Below are positions 43,781 through 52,082 of a DNA stretch of 64,000 nt, piece after piece. A program made the position numbers and the translations under genes. How positions within the stretch are numbered: the first letter of the stretch is position 1; each line of letters begins with the position of its first letter. Where the stretch lies: assembly GCA_947499735.1 (NCBI GenBank), contig CANMPP010000001.1, positions 1,644,404 through 1,708,403 of the forward strand, in the 5' to 3' direction. The stretch is from an uncultured Pelagimonas sp. Its GTDB lineage: Bacteria > Pseudomonadota > Alphaproteobacteria > Rhodobacterales > Rhodobacteraceae. The notes under the pieces were generated by a model. The model searched no databases, was not told the origin of the DNA, and was given only the letters and a program-made list of their open reading frames with translations.

Positions 43781-44707
43781 TTACCCTTCAAGGCAGTATT
43801 TCATAACCGCTTTTTGTGCGTGCAGGCGATTTTCGGCCTCGTCCCAGATCACCGATTGTGGGCCATCCATAACCTCGGATGTCACCTCTTCCTCGCGATG
43901 TGCTGGCAGGCAGTGCATGAACAAGGCGTCTTTGCCTGCCGCCGCCATCAGGTCTGCATTCACCTGATAAGGGCGCAGCATGTTGTGACGGCGTTCCTTG
44001 GCGCTTTGGGCATCATGCATAGAGACCCACGTATCCGCCACGATCAAATCAGCGCCCTCGACCGCCTTAAACGGATCGCGTTCGATATTGATCGTAGATC
44101 CTTGCGACCGCGCGAGCCCCACGAATTCCATTTCTGGATCCAGCTGCACAGGGCCGGTAAACGTCAGGTCAAACCCGAACTGGCCGGCAGCATGCAAAAA
44201 GGACGCGCAGACATTGTTGCCATCGCCACACCAAACCACTTTCTTGCCTTTGATCGGGCCACGATGTTCTTCATAGGTCAGGATATCGGCCATGATCTGG
44301 CATGGATGGGTGCGATCCGTCAGGCCGTTGATCACAGGCACGCTGGCATATTCGGCCAGCTCTTCCAACACCGCCTCATCAAAGGTGCGGATCATGATCA
44401 TATCCACATAGCGTGACATCACACGGGCGGTGTCAGCGATGGTTTCGCCATGGCCCAATTGCATGTCAGCACCAGACAGAACCATGGTCTGCCCACCCAT
44501 TTGACGCACACCTACATCAAAACTGGTGCGTGTGCGGGTCGATGGTTTTTCAAAGATCAGCGCAACCATGCGATCTTTCAGCGGCAATTCCGCATCCAAA
44601 GCAGCTTTTGCTTTGCCGGCCCGTGCGTTTTTGATGTCAGCTGCGCTGTCAATAATGGCCCGCAGTGCGTCTTTGTCGGTTTTATGGATATCCAGAAAAT
44701 GGTTCAT
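43781..44707 (-). CDS. argF: Ornithine carbamoyltransferase
   Basis: ArgF forms citrulline from ornithine and carbamoyl phosphate. The 308-residue enzyme has the carbamoyl-phosphate motif [25 protein letters not shown], the ornithine loop DTWVSMHD, and [12 protein letters not shown]. It follows argD by 62 bp on the same strand, the usual argD-argF order of alphaproteobacteria. A degenerate paralogue lies 8.5 kb to the left. Confidence 0.97.
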   Translation of the reverse strand: MNHFLDIHKTDKDALRAIIDSAADIKNARAGKAKAALDAELPLKDRMVALIFEKPSTRTRTSFDVGVRQMGGQTMVLSGADMQLGHGETIADTARVMSRYVDMIMIRTFDEAVLEELAEYASVPVINGLTDRTHPCQIMADILTYEEHRGPIKGKKVVWCGDGNNVCASFLHAAGQFGFDLTFTGPVQLDPEMEFVGLARSQGSTINIERDPFKAVEGADLIVADTWVSMHDAQSAKERRHNMLRPYQVNADLMAAAGKDALFMHCLPAHREEEVTSEVMDGPQSVIWDEAENRLHAQKAVMKYCLEG

Positions 44708-44769
44708 TTTGGGTTCTTTTCATACTGGGCAGGCGGCAGGATCCTTACCCGCACGCCTGTAAATAAGGA

Positions 44770-45942
44770 TTAGGCCGACAGCGCAGCCGCGGCAGCGTCC
44801 AGACGTGTGACAGCTTCGGAAATGTCTTCATCGGTGATGTTCAGCGCAGGCAATAGGCGGATCACATTATCAGAGGCCGGAACTGTGATGACCTCATTAT
44901 CATACCCGGCCTGCACGATATCTGTGTTGGTGGCTTTACATTTCAGACCCAACATCAGACCTGTGCCCCGAACGCTATCAAACACATCAGGATGAGAGGC
45001 AACCAAGCCTTCCAATTTCTGACGCATCAAACCGGCCTTGCGGTTCACATCGTCCAGAAATTCGTCTTGGCCAACGATATCGATCACGGCATTGCCGACA
45101 GAGCAGCCCAGCGGATTGCCCCCATAGGTCGACCCATGTGATCCTTTACCCATACCGGATGCAGCGTTTTCTGTGGCCAAGACAGCGCCCAAGGGGAACC
45201 CGCCGCCAATACCTTTGGCTGACATGACGATATCGGGCGTGATGCCTGCCCATTCATGGGCAAACAGTTTGCCTGTCCGGCCAATACCACATTGCACTTC
45301 GTCCAGAACAAGCAGCACACCATGTTTGTCGCAAATCGCACGTAGCTCTTGCAATTGCTCGTCCGACAACGGGTTGATACCGCCCTCACCCTGAATAGGT
45401 TCGGCAAAAACAGCGGCGGTTTCATCTGTGATGGCCGCCTCAAGCGCCTCTAAATCGCCAAAAGGCACTTGTGAAAATCCCGGCATCAAAGGGCCATACC
45501 CGGTTGTCATCTTTTCAGAGCCTGCCGCCGCAATGGCCGCTGTGGACCGGCCATGGAACGCACCTTCAAAGGCGATGATGCCAATTTTGTCGGGCTGACC
45601 TTTTTCGTAGAAATGTTTGCGCACCATTTTCACAGCCAATTCGCAGGCCTCGGTGCCAGAATTGGTGAAAAATACGGTATCGGCAAAACTGGCATCAACC
45701 AGTTTCTGCGCCAGACTTTCCTGTGACGGGATCTGATACAGGTTGGACAAATGCCAGACCGCATTGGCCTGTGTCGTCAGCGCATCCACCAGTTTCGGAT
45801 GTGCATGACCCAACACGTTCACAGCAATACCACTGCCCAAATCCAGAAATCGGCGACCATCTTCTTCGATCAACCAGGAACCTTCGCCTTTGACGAAATT
45901 CAGGGGAGCACGGGAATAGGTTGGCAAAACGGGAGAGATCAT
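44770..45942 (-). CDS. argD: Acetylornithine aminotransferase
   Basis: ArgD is a PLP enzyme that transaminates N-acetylglutamate semialdehyde in arginine synthesis. The 390-residue protein has FFTNSGTEACELAVKMVRKH, the PLP aspartate in LLVLDEVQCGIGRTG, and the Schiff-base lysine in MSAKGIGGGFPLGA. The start at 45942 gives MISPVLPTYSRAPLNFVKGE, the usual N-terminus. Confidence 0.96.
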   Translation of the reverse strand: MISPVLPTYSRAPLNFVKGEGSWLIEEDGRRFLDLGSGIAVNVLGHAHPKLVDALTTQANAVWHLSNLYQIPSQESLAQKLVDASFADTVFFTNSGTEACELAVKMVRKHFYEKGQPDKIGIIAFEGAFHGRSTAAIAAAGSEKMTTGYGPLMPGFSQVPFGDLEALEAAITDETAAVFAEPIQGEGGINPLSDEQLQELRAICDKHGVLLVLDEVQCGIGRTGKLFAHEWAGITPDIVMSAKGIGGGFPLGAVLATENAASGMGKGSHGSTYGGNPLGCSVGNAVIDIVGQDEFLDDVNRKAGLMRQKLEGLVASHPDVFDSVRGTGLMLGLKCKATNTDIVQAGYDNEVITVPASDNVIRLLPALNITDEDISEAVTRLDAAAAALSA

Positions 45943-46052
45943 GGATCTGGCCTTTTTGTGGATGCCATCAGGCAGGCGGCGGTTGAAAAAACAATGCGTG
46001 CCAAGCCGAAGGGCGGGTGTCAAGTTATGATGATGTTGAAGATAGGCAAATG

Positions 46053-46079
46053 ATGCGGTTCTCCCTCATGGGAGCCGCA
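46053..46079. other. Stem-loop between truA and argD
   Basis: TGCGG-TTCTCCC and GGGA-GCCGCA pair around CTCAT with a small internal mismatch. It lies about 85 bases past the truA stop and 110 before argD; without a T run it may be a weak terminator or a leader hairpin. Confidence 0.35.
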
Positions 46080-46162
46080 GAAGAGAGACTTAGATGTCTC
46101 GTCGGATGTCGTTCATTTGTACCATGCCCGGCGTTTGCCACGCAGTTTTATGGATTGCAAGA

Positions 46163-46936
46163 CTAATCTACAGGAAACGGATCATCTGCATAGCCCACGC
46201 CCATTAGATACAATCCAAAGGGCGGACAGACAGGGCCGCAGGCCGCACGATCTGCGGCACGCAGGGCCTCGCCCACGCGATCCGGGTGCCATGCGCCCGC
46301 ACCGACACGTTCCAATGTGCCCACGATTGACCGCACCTGATTGTGCAGAAAGGACCGTGCGCGCAGGCGGAAATGATATTCGGTGCCCGCATCGGTGTCA
46401 TGGGTTGTCAGCGTGATCTCATCCAACGTTTTTACTGGGCTGTCGGATTGGCACATCACAGACCGAAACGTCGTGAAATCATGCAATCCGATCAAATGTG
46501 CCGCGCCCTTACGCATCAAATCCGCATCCAGATCATGACGCACTTTCCAAACATGGCCCTGCTCTAATGTCAGAGGCGCACGCCGCGACATCAGGCGAAA
46601 CAGATAGCGCCGTTCATGTGCTGAAAACCGGGCATGCCAGTCATCAGCCACACGTTCAGCCCGAACAATTGCAACGGGTGCAGGTTTCAGATGGTAGTTT
46701 AGCGCCTCAGACAAACGAAACGGATCCCAATCTTTTTCCATATCGCAATGGGCCACCTGACCGCGCGCATGCACGCCTGCATCTGTGCGCCCGGCCGCTG
46801 CAATCGTGTGATCGCGTTTTTCCAATTTGGCCAAGGCAGCTTCAATCGCGCCCTGCACCGAGGGTTGATCTTTTTGTCGTTGCCATCCCGCATAGGGGCG
46901 GCCATCATATTCTACCAAAAGCGCGTATCTGGGCAT
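46163..46936 (-). CDS. truA: tRNA pseudouridine(38-40) synthase TruA
   Basis: TruA converts uridines 38-40 of tRNA anticodon arms to pseudouridine. The 257-residue protein has the catalytic aspartate in [29 protein letters not shown] at the N-terminus, and [20 protein letters not shown]. Normal length; single gene. Confidence 0.96.
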   Translation of the reverse strand: MPRYALLVEYDGRPYAGWQRQKDQPSVQGAIEAALAKLEKRDHTIAAAGRTDAGVHARGQVAHCDMEKDWDPFRLSEALNYHLKPAPVAIVRAERVADDWHARFSAHERRYLFRLMSRRAPLTLEQGHVWKVRHDLDADLMRKGAAHLIGLHDFTTFRSVMCQSDSPVKTLDEITLTTHDTDAGTEYHFRLRARSFLHNQVRSIVGTLERVGAGAWHPDRVGEALRAADRAACGPVCPPFGLYLMGVGYADDPFPVD

Positions 46937-47210
46937 AGCCAGCGCTTTACCTCAGACCGGTCCCATTGGGCAAGCATCCAGAATTTCTGCAGCTGAGAAA
47001 GGCACGCTATCACCATGATTGCTGATGTCTTTACAGACCGCGCAGCTAGTTTCGCCTTACAATTCGCACTTCATCCCTCTTGGGGCCCAAACGACCAGAC
47101 CATTTTTGGCTTCCCTTCAAGGCGTTTAGACAACGCTTGACAAAAACTGTTGATTTCCCTCAATTCGAGGCGTTTCAATTGCACCGACCAGACCGTCAAA
47201 GGAGAGTATC

Positions 47211-47519
47211 TTGCGAAACAATTGCCTTTTACTGATATCTGCAGGCCTGCTAGCGGCTTGCAGTGTAGGCGGAGCTGAAGACACGCATGTTTGGGTCCAA
47301 GAAAAATCAGCGTCACAGGTTGTGATCGGGATTCACATCAGCCTGCTCAATCATCCAGAAAACACGCATGTTTTGGGTTACCAAAAAATGCAGGCGATGG
47401 CCGATGCCACTTGTAGCGAATTCGGAAAACCAACGGCGACCTATACTGGCAAACAGGAAAGAAAAACCCGCGGCACATCATACGGCACTTGGCTAGAGCG
47501 CACATATCGGTGCAGCTAA
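47211..47519 (+). CDS. Small lipoprotein (TTG start)
   Basis: A 102-residue lipoprotein starting at TTG (47211-47213), with AAAGGAGAG 7 bases upstream making this start convincing. The signal MRNNCLLLISAGLLAAC ends in lipobox LAAC. The body has MQAMADATCSEFGKPT and ends LERTYRC, two Cys that could form a disulfide. Function unknown. Sequences resembling an sigma-70 -35 (TTGACA, 47138-47143) lie upstream. Confidence 0.75.
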   Translation: MRNNCLLLISAGLLAACSVGGAEDTHVWVQEKSASQVVIGIHISLLNHPENTHVLGYQKMQAMADATCSEFGKPTATYTGKQERKTRGTSYGTWLERTYRCS

Positions 47520-47556
47520 ATCTGCTCTCTAGAGATCCGTACAGCAGCACTGCTAT

Positions 47557-47682
47557 TTAAACAACGAATCTTGCGCGTTTGGCTTCTCGCCTTTTTTGCT
47601 CCGATTGACGCCAGCGCTGGTTCTTGCGCCGGTCGACACTTAAATTGCCCCGCCTTACGCTCTGGTTTTTACCAAAGGGCAT
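47557..47682 (-). CDS. Possible small arginine-rich protein
   Basis: The reverse strand can encode 41 residues (MPFGKNQSVRRGN..., ending RREAKRARFVV), nearly 40 percent Arg or Lys. The ribosome site is weak and the gap also holds the ycjX promoter, so this may be chance. It is listed because other small basic proteins occur in this genome. Confidence 0.25.
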   Translation of the reverse strand: MPFGKNQSVRRGNLSVDRRKNQRWRQSEQKRREAKRARFVV

Positions 47683-47718
47683 GCCTATCTTGTCCAAGCA
47701 CCATAGGGGGACATAAGT

Positions 47719-49134
47719 TTGGTCGTAGGTCGATTGATACAGGGCGTCGCAGATACAACGTTGAATGCAACGGGTGCGGTCACCGATCTGTTTAGCGAAC
47801 CAACAATCCGCTTGGGCGTCACCGGATTGGCGCGCGCCGGGAAAACGGTGTTCATTACATCCCTTGTGGCAAATTTGTTGGATCGCGCCCGGATGCCCGG
47901 CCTTTTGGCGCAAAGCGAAGGGCGCATTTTGTCCGCCTATCTGCAACCACAGCCAGATGACACAATTCCCCGTTTTGATTTTGAAACCCATCTGCGCGCC
48001 CTGACGGCACGCAGCCCCAGCTGGCCCGACAGCACAAGGTCGATTTCACAACTACGTCTGTCGATGAAGGTCAAACCCAACGGAATGTTATCCGGACTAC
48101 AAGGCCCGCGCACCATACATATCGATATCATTGATTATCCTGGCGAATGGCTGCTGGATCTGGGTTTGATGGATAAATCCTATACGGATTGGTCCCGCGG
48201 AGTGTTGGAGCGCATTGAAAACCGCAGCGTTGCGCAAGATTTCTTGAACGATGCAAACCAGACCAATCCCGCAGACAAACATGATGAAATGCTGGCAAAA
48301 TCTTTGGCAGAAAGCTTTACCGCCTATCTGCATGCCGCGCGCAAAGAAGGTTTTTCTGACTGCACACCCGGACGTTTCCTAATGCCCGGCGAAATGGAGG
48401 GCAGCCCGGTTCTGACCTTTGCCCCCCTGCCGCATCCCGGCGATATCCCTCGCAAATCGTTATGGCGAGAAATGGAACGGCGCTTTGAAACCTATAAGGC
48501 CAAGGTCATCACGCCGTTTTTCCGTGATCATTTTTCAAAATTGGATCGTCAGGTGGTTTTGGTCGATGTTTTGGGTGCCATTCATTCCGGCCCCGAGGCC
48601 GTCGAAGACATGCGATTGGCGATGTCTGATACGCTGGCCGCATTTCGCCCGGGCACCAACGCATTCTTGGCCAAACTGCTGTTGGGAAAACGCGTAGAAA
48701 AGATCCTGTTTGCCGCAACCAAGTCAGATCACTTGCATCACCTGCAACACCCTCAGCTAACGGCCATTATGGAGGCCCTAACACGGGATGCGCGGGACCG
48801 TGCGCGCTTTGCCGGGGCTGACACATCGGCTTTGTCTTTGGCAGCATTACGTGCAACAACAGAAGAAACCTTGCCTTATCAAGGGAGTGACTTAAACTGC
48901 GTACGTGGTATTTTGGAAGAAACGGGCAAGCAGGCGGCATTTTACCCCGGCGCCTTGCCTGATGATCCATCCCATTTGCTTGGACCCGCCGCATCAGGCG
49001 CTATGCAATGGTTGGATCAAGACTATCAGGTCATGCGCTTTGCACCCGCGCCGCTGACCTTAAAACCCGGCGAAGGTCCGCCCCATATCCGCATGGACCG
49101 CGCGGCTGAATTTTTGTTGGGCGATCGATTGTGA
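47719..49134 (+). CDS. ycjX: YcjX-family GTP-binding protein (DUF463)
   Basis: A 471-residue protein with a P-loop LGVTGLARAGKTVFITSLVA (about residues 34-53) and the family's HIDIIDYPGEWLLDL, where the DxPG segment takes the place of a G3 motif. YcjX proteins are GTPase-like, linked to envelope stress. The start is TTG at 47719 behind AGGGGGA. First gene of a three-gene operon with a GNAT protein and a YcjF-like membrane protein. Confidence 0.88.
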   Translation: MVVGRLIQGVADTTLNATGAVTDLFSEPTIRLGVTGLARAGKTVFITSLVANLLDRARMPGLLAQSEGRILSAYLQPQPDDTIPRFDFETHLRALTARSPSWPDSTRSISQLRLSMKVKPNGMLSGLQGPRTIHIDIIDYPGEWLLDLGLMDKSYTDWSRGVLERIENRSVAQDFLNDANQTNPADKHDEMLAKSLAESFTAYLHAARKEGFSDCTPGRFLMPGEMEGSPVLTFAPLPHPGDIPRKSLWREMERRFETYKAKVITPFFRDHFSKLDRQVVLVDVLGAIHSGPEAVEDMRLAMSDTLAAFRPGTNAFLAKLLLGKRVEKILFAATKSDHLHHLQHPQLTAIMEALTRDARDRARFAGADTSALSLAALRATTEETLPYQGSDLNCVRGILEETGKQAAFYPGALPDDPSHLLGPAASGAMQWLDQDYQVMRFAPAPLTLKPGEGPPHIRMDRAAEFLLGDRL

Positions 49135-49150
49135 TCGCAAAGGAGAGCGA

Positions 49151-49840
49151 ATGACGAAGACCCACCAGCTGGATGTGCGCGCAGCGCAGCCCACGGATGC
49201 GGGCAAGGCCGCAGACATCCTGACCCTAAACAATCGTTCATTTGATTGGATGCCTCAAATTCATACCGCCGTGCAAGACATCGACTTTTTGGCGGAAATG
49301 ATTGACCAAGGCTGGGTCACGGTTGCCACCAAAGGTCACTATGGTCCGATATTGGGCTTTATCGCGCGGGACAAATGGACCATTCATTCGCTTTACGTCC
49401 ATCCTGAATGGCAAAGCAAAGGCATCGGGAAGGCCCTGCTAGATCTGGCAAAATCGGAATCCCCTGCGCTGAAGCTTTGGACATTTGAGGCAAACACACG
49501 CGCGCAAGAATTCTATCTGCGCGAAGGGTTTGGCGAAGAGCAGCGATCAGATGGCTCAACAAATGATGAAAAACTGCCGGATATTTTCTACGTTTGGCCC
49601 GCACCTGAGCTTGAAGAACCCGCACCCGAAGAAGAAGACGTAAGCGCCGATGTGTCCGAGGATGTAACAGTTGAACCCGACAGCGCACCCGCAAAGGACG
49701 CCGAAACAGGTGAAGCCCCTCAAACAGAGGCCGCAGAAACGGCATCCGTAGACGATCCGTCCGATGCGCAACCTTCACTGCCAATCGACACCACCCCGCA
49801 GCCCCAGCCAAAACCTGTAGGTGATCAGGGCAGCAAATGA
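49151..49840 (+). CDS. GNAT acetyltransferase with acidic C-terminal tail
   Basis: A 229-residue protein. Residues 1-145 are a GNAT domain (SLYVHPEWQSKGIGKALLDL with the acetyl-CoA loop; FEANTRAQEFYLREGF). Residues 150-229 are a disordered Glu/Ala/Pro/Asp tail. AAGGAG precedes the ATG; the stop overlaps the next gene as ATGA. Its place between ycjX and ycjF implies a shared job, possibly modification of one of them; this is inference. Confidence 0.85.
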   Translation: MTKTHQLDVRAAQPTDAGKAADILTLNNRSFDWMPQIHTAVQDIDFLAEMIDQGWVTVATKGHYGPILGFIARDKWTIHSLYVHPEWQSKGIGKALLDLAKSESPALKLWTFEANTRAQEFYLREGFGEEQRSDGSTNDEKLPDIFYVWPAPELEEPAPEEEDVSADVSEDVTVEPDSAPAKDAETGEAPQTEAAETASVDDPSDAQPSLPIDTTPQPQPKPVGDQGSK

Positions 49841-50859
49841 CGGGATCGGACAAATCAAGCGGTCCAGTTCTGTTTGATCTGGAAGACGCGCCACAAACGA
49901 ACCCGTCTGAGGCCCCACCTGTTCCCGACATGGAACACCCACCTGCGCCAAACGGACAGGCCATGGCAACGCTGGCCAGCTTGGCCGGGCGCAAGCCCTC
50001 CAAACTGGGGCGTTGGTTTTGGGGATTATTCACTGGCCTAATCGGCACATTGATCAGCATCGCTGCCTGGAATTATGCAACCGCATTGGTGGCGGCAAAT
50101 CCAATCCTTGGTTGGATCGTGACCGCGTTGATCGTAACCTTTGTTCTGGTCTGCCTTGTGATTGTTGTCCGGGAATTGGCAGCGCTTATGCGCTTATCTC
50201 GGGTGGACCGCCTACGTCATCAAGCCGCTGAAGCAATTGCACAATCCGATCTTATAGCCGCACGCGGTTTAGGCCGGGACCTGTCACGACTTTATGCCGG
50301 GCGCGACGACACGAAATGGGGCCGCGCGCGATTGAAAGAGCGTGAAGGCGACGTCTTTGATGCCGTATCCTATATCGACTTGATCGAAACCGACCTGCTG
50401 GGCCCTCTGGACATTGCCGCCCGAAAAGAGGTCGAAGCAGGCGCAAGACAGGTCGCCGTGACCACCGCGCTGGTTCCTTTGGCCTTGGCCGACGTCGTGA
50501 CCGCGCTGACGGTGAATGTCCGCATGATCCGCCGCATTGCAGAAATCTATGGCGGGCGGTCCGGCTTGTTGGGGGGCTGGCGCCTGACCCGTGCGGTGCT
50601 GTCCCATCTTGTCGCGACAGGTGCGATTGCCATTGGCGATGACATGTTGGAACCTATTCTAGGATCTGGCCTAATGGGGAAACTGTCCCGTCGTTTTGGC
50701 GAAGGCCTGGTCAACGGTGCCCTAACCGCCCGCGTTGGCGCCGCCGCCATGGAGGTCTGCCGCCCCCTGCCCTTCTCCCGCCAGAAACGCCCGCCTGTCC
50801 GCCGCATGATGCGCGCAGCCCTTGGTGGTTTGGTGACGAATGGAAAAAGCGAAAGCTAG
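49837..50859 (+). CDS. ycjF: YcjF-like membrane protein (TIGR01620/DUF697)
   Basis: A 340-residue inner-membrane protein with a Pro-rich cytoplasmic start, two helices at about residues 67-115 (FTGLIGTLISIAAWNYATAL and GWIVTALIVTFVLVCLVIVV), and the conserved DUF697 region (VPLALADVVTALTVNVRMIRRIAEIYGGRSG). Forms the usual YcjX-YcjF pair. Overlaps the GNAT stop by 4 bases. Confidence 0.87.
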   Translation: MTGSDKSSGPVLFDLEDAPQTNPSEAPPVPDMEHPPAPNGQAMATLASLAGRKPSKLGRWFWGLFTGLIGTLISIAAWNYATALVAANPILGWIVTALIVTFVLVCLVIVVRELAALMRLSRVDRLRHQAAEAIAQSDLIAARGLGRDLSRLYAGRDDTKWGRARLKEREGDVFDAVSYIDLIETDLLGPLDIAARKEVEAGARQVAVTTALVPLALADVVTALTVNVRMIRRIAEIYGGRSGLLGGWRLTRAVLSHLVATGAIAIGDDMLEPILGSGLMGKLSRRFGEGLVNGALTARVGAAAMEVCRPLPFSRQKRPPVRRMMRAALGGLVTNGKSES

Positions 50860-50869
50860 CAACGCCCTG

Positions 50870-51712
50870 TTATGGCGCGATTTTCCAAACACCGTGATGT
50901 TCCTGAAAATATCGGATGGCTTTTCTATTTGAATGATCCCGGTCATCCCCTGCAAAAATCTTATCGCGCAAGGCATCAACGGGATCATTTCCTGCTTTGC
51001 GGCAGATCTTCTGCTTTTGCGGCAGCCATATGGGAATACCCAATCGGGCCAAATTCCCCGATAGCCAAATATCATCAACCATCCAAATATCATCAGGAAT
51101 ATCAAAGGCCTGATCATCAAAAAAGTCTGGCAAAACCAGCACCCCCGCATACCCGAGCAATATCTCGCTATAGCCCGACCGGGGCACCAAGCCGCGTGGT
51201 GGTTTTGGCCCAATAGAGGCACCACATAATTTGCGCAGCTTTTGCACACTGCGCTGCCAGCGATAGATCGGATCGAAATATTTCGTATCCACAATGGCCC
51301 TCTGCCCCGCCAACGACAAAGGTGGCCCTGGAATAATCTGGTGCAGATGGCGACCATGTAGGGCAATGCAGCAATTTGGTTTGCTGCGATGTGCACGCAA
51401 CAGCCCCTCAGCCCAGTTTTCGGGATAGATGCGATCGTCATCACAGAACAAGATCGGTGTGGACGTCCCCCTCAGATCCCGCGCGGCGTGCAACACTTTA
51501 GAGGCTGGGCCAAAATCCTGCTCGACCCTGATCACCCGCACAGCTGAGGGAACATTGGGTATCGCCCCACCCCATTCTGGAAAGCGTTTGTATGATTTAG
51601 GCAGATAAAGGCGAACTTCCTCGATATCTGCGCTTTGCGTGATTAGGCTGTTTAAGACATCTGGCAGGCCCGCAAACCGGGGAGGAATGGATGTCAGCGA
51701 AATTATGGCCAT
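50870..51712 (-). CDS. Glycosyltransferase-like protein
   Basis: A 280-residue protein with a GT-A type start (MAIISLTSIPPRF), an aspartate-rich metal motif ILFCDDDRIYPENW (about residue 88-101), and a later DDIWLSGNLARLG. It resembles family-2-like transferases of Rhodobacteraceae surface polysaccharide loci. The acceptor is unknown. Convergent with ycjF and divergent from the ileS leader. Confidence 0.7.
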   Translation of the reverse strand: MAIISLTSIPPRFAGLPDVLNSLITQSADIEEVRLYLPKSYKRFPEWGGAIPNVPSAVRVIRVEQDFGPASKVLHAARDLRGTSTPILFCDDDRIYPENWAEGLLRAHRSKPNCCIALHGRHLHQIIPGPPLSLAGQRAIVDTKYFDPIYRWQRSVQKLRKLCGASIGPKPPRGLVPRSGYSEILLGYAGVLVLPDFFDDQAFDIPDDIWMVDDIWLSGNLARLGIPIWLPQKQKICRKAGNDPVDALRDKIFAGDDRDHSNRKAIRYFQEHHGVWKIAP

Positions 51713-51907
51713 AAAATTCTAATGATATGTATTTCAAACATGTAAACCCTATGCCAAGTCCGGCAGATCCCCAAGCGCCTATTCAAAAAACTTGATAAAA
51801 CTGGCCAAACCCAGTGCAATGGCATCTTTCCTTGCACCTTAGATAGAACAGATTCAATTGCGCCGCCCCTCTGGACGCCCGGCGCAGGGCAGATTATACC
51901 CGCGCTC

Positions 51908-51964
51908 ATGATGAGACGTTTTGCGATCATTATTCGAATTATTTGCCCGGCGCTCGCTGCCTGA
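51908..51964 (+). CDS. Isoleucine-rich leader peptide of ileS
   Basis: An 18-residue reading frame, MMRRFAIIIRIICPALAA, ends at TGA 119 bases before ileS. Five of 18 codons are Ile (ATC, ATT, ATT, ATT, ATT). No ribosome site precedes it, but a TTATAC -10-like element at 51894-51899, with CTGGAC 17 bases before it, would start transcription within a few bases of the ATG, so translation may be leaderless. The next 120 bases can form competing hairpins. Predicted to act in cis as an attenuator sensor for charged tRNA-Ile. Confidence 0.7.
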   Translation: MMRRFAIIIRIICPALAA

Positions 51965-52068
51965 GCTGCCGGGACAAGGCGTATGGACCAGCCGCGCCGC
52001 CCTTCCCTTTCCCAGACAGATGCGGCCCCACTGACAGGGGCCATAGCCCGGGACAGCCCGGTGCTTTT
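51946..52068 (+). promoter_or_regulatory. Predicted transcription attenuator of ileS
   Basis: Hairpin 1: CCCGGCGCTC (51946-51955) with GAGC-T-GCCGGG (51963-51973), overlapping the end of the leader peptide. Middle hairpin: GGCCCC (52024-52029) with GGGGCC (52037-52042). Terminator-like hairpin: GCCCGGG (52046-52052), loop ACAG, CCCGGTGC (52057-52064) with one bulged T, then TTTT. GCCGGG at 51968-51973 can pair instead with CCCGGT of the terminator arm. A ribosome stalled on the Ile codons would cover the first arm of hairpin 1 and free GCCGGG to disrupt the terminator. Confidence 0.6.
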
Positions 52069-52082
52069 CAAGGACAAGACCT

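Noticed and set aside
47557..47991. The full 144-residue reverse frame near ycjX
   Set aside because: Most of it is antisense to the ycjX start; only the 41-residue end is listed, at low confidence.
51703..52077. A 124-residue reverse frame opposite the ileS leader
   Set aside because: It overlaps the glycosyltransferase start and the structured leader; no recognisable protein features.
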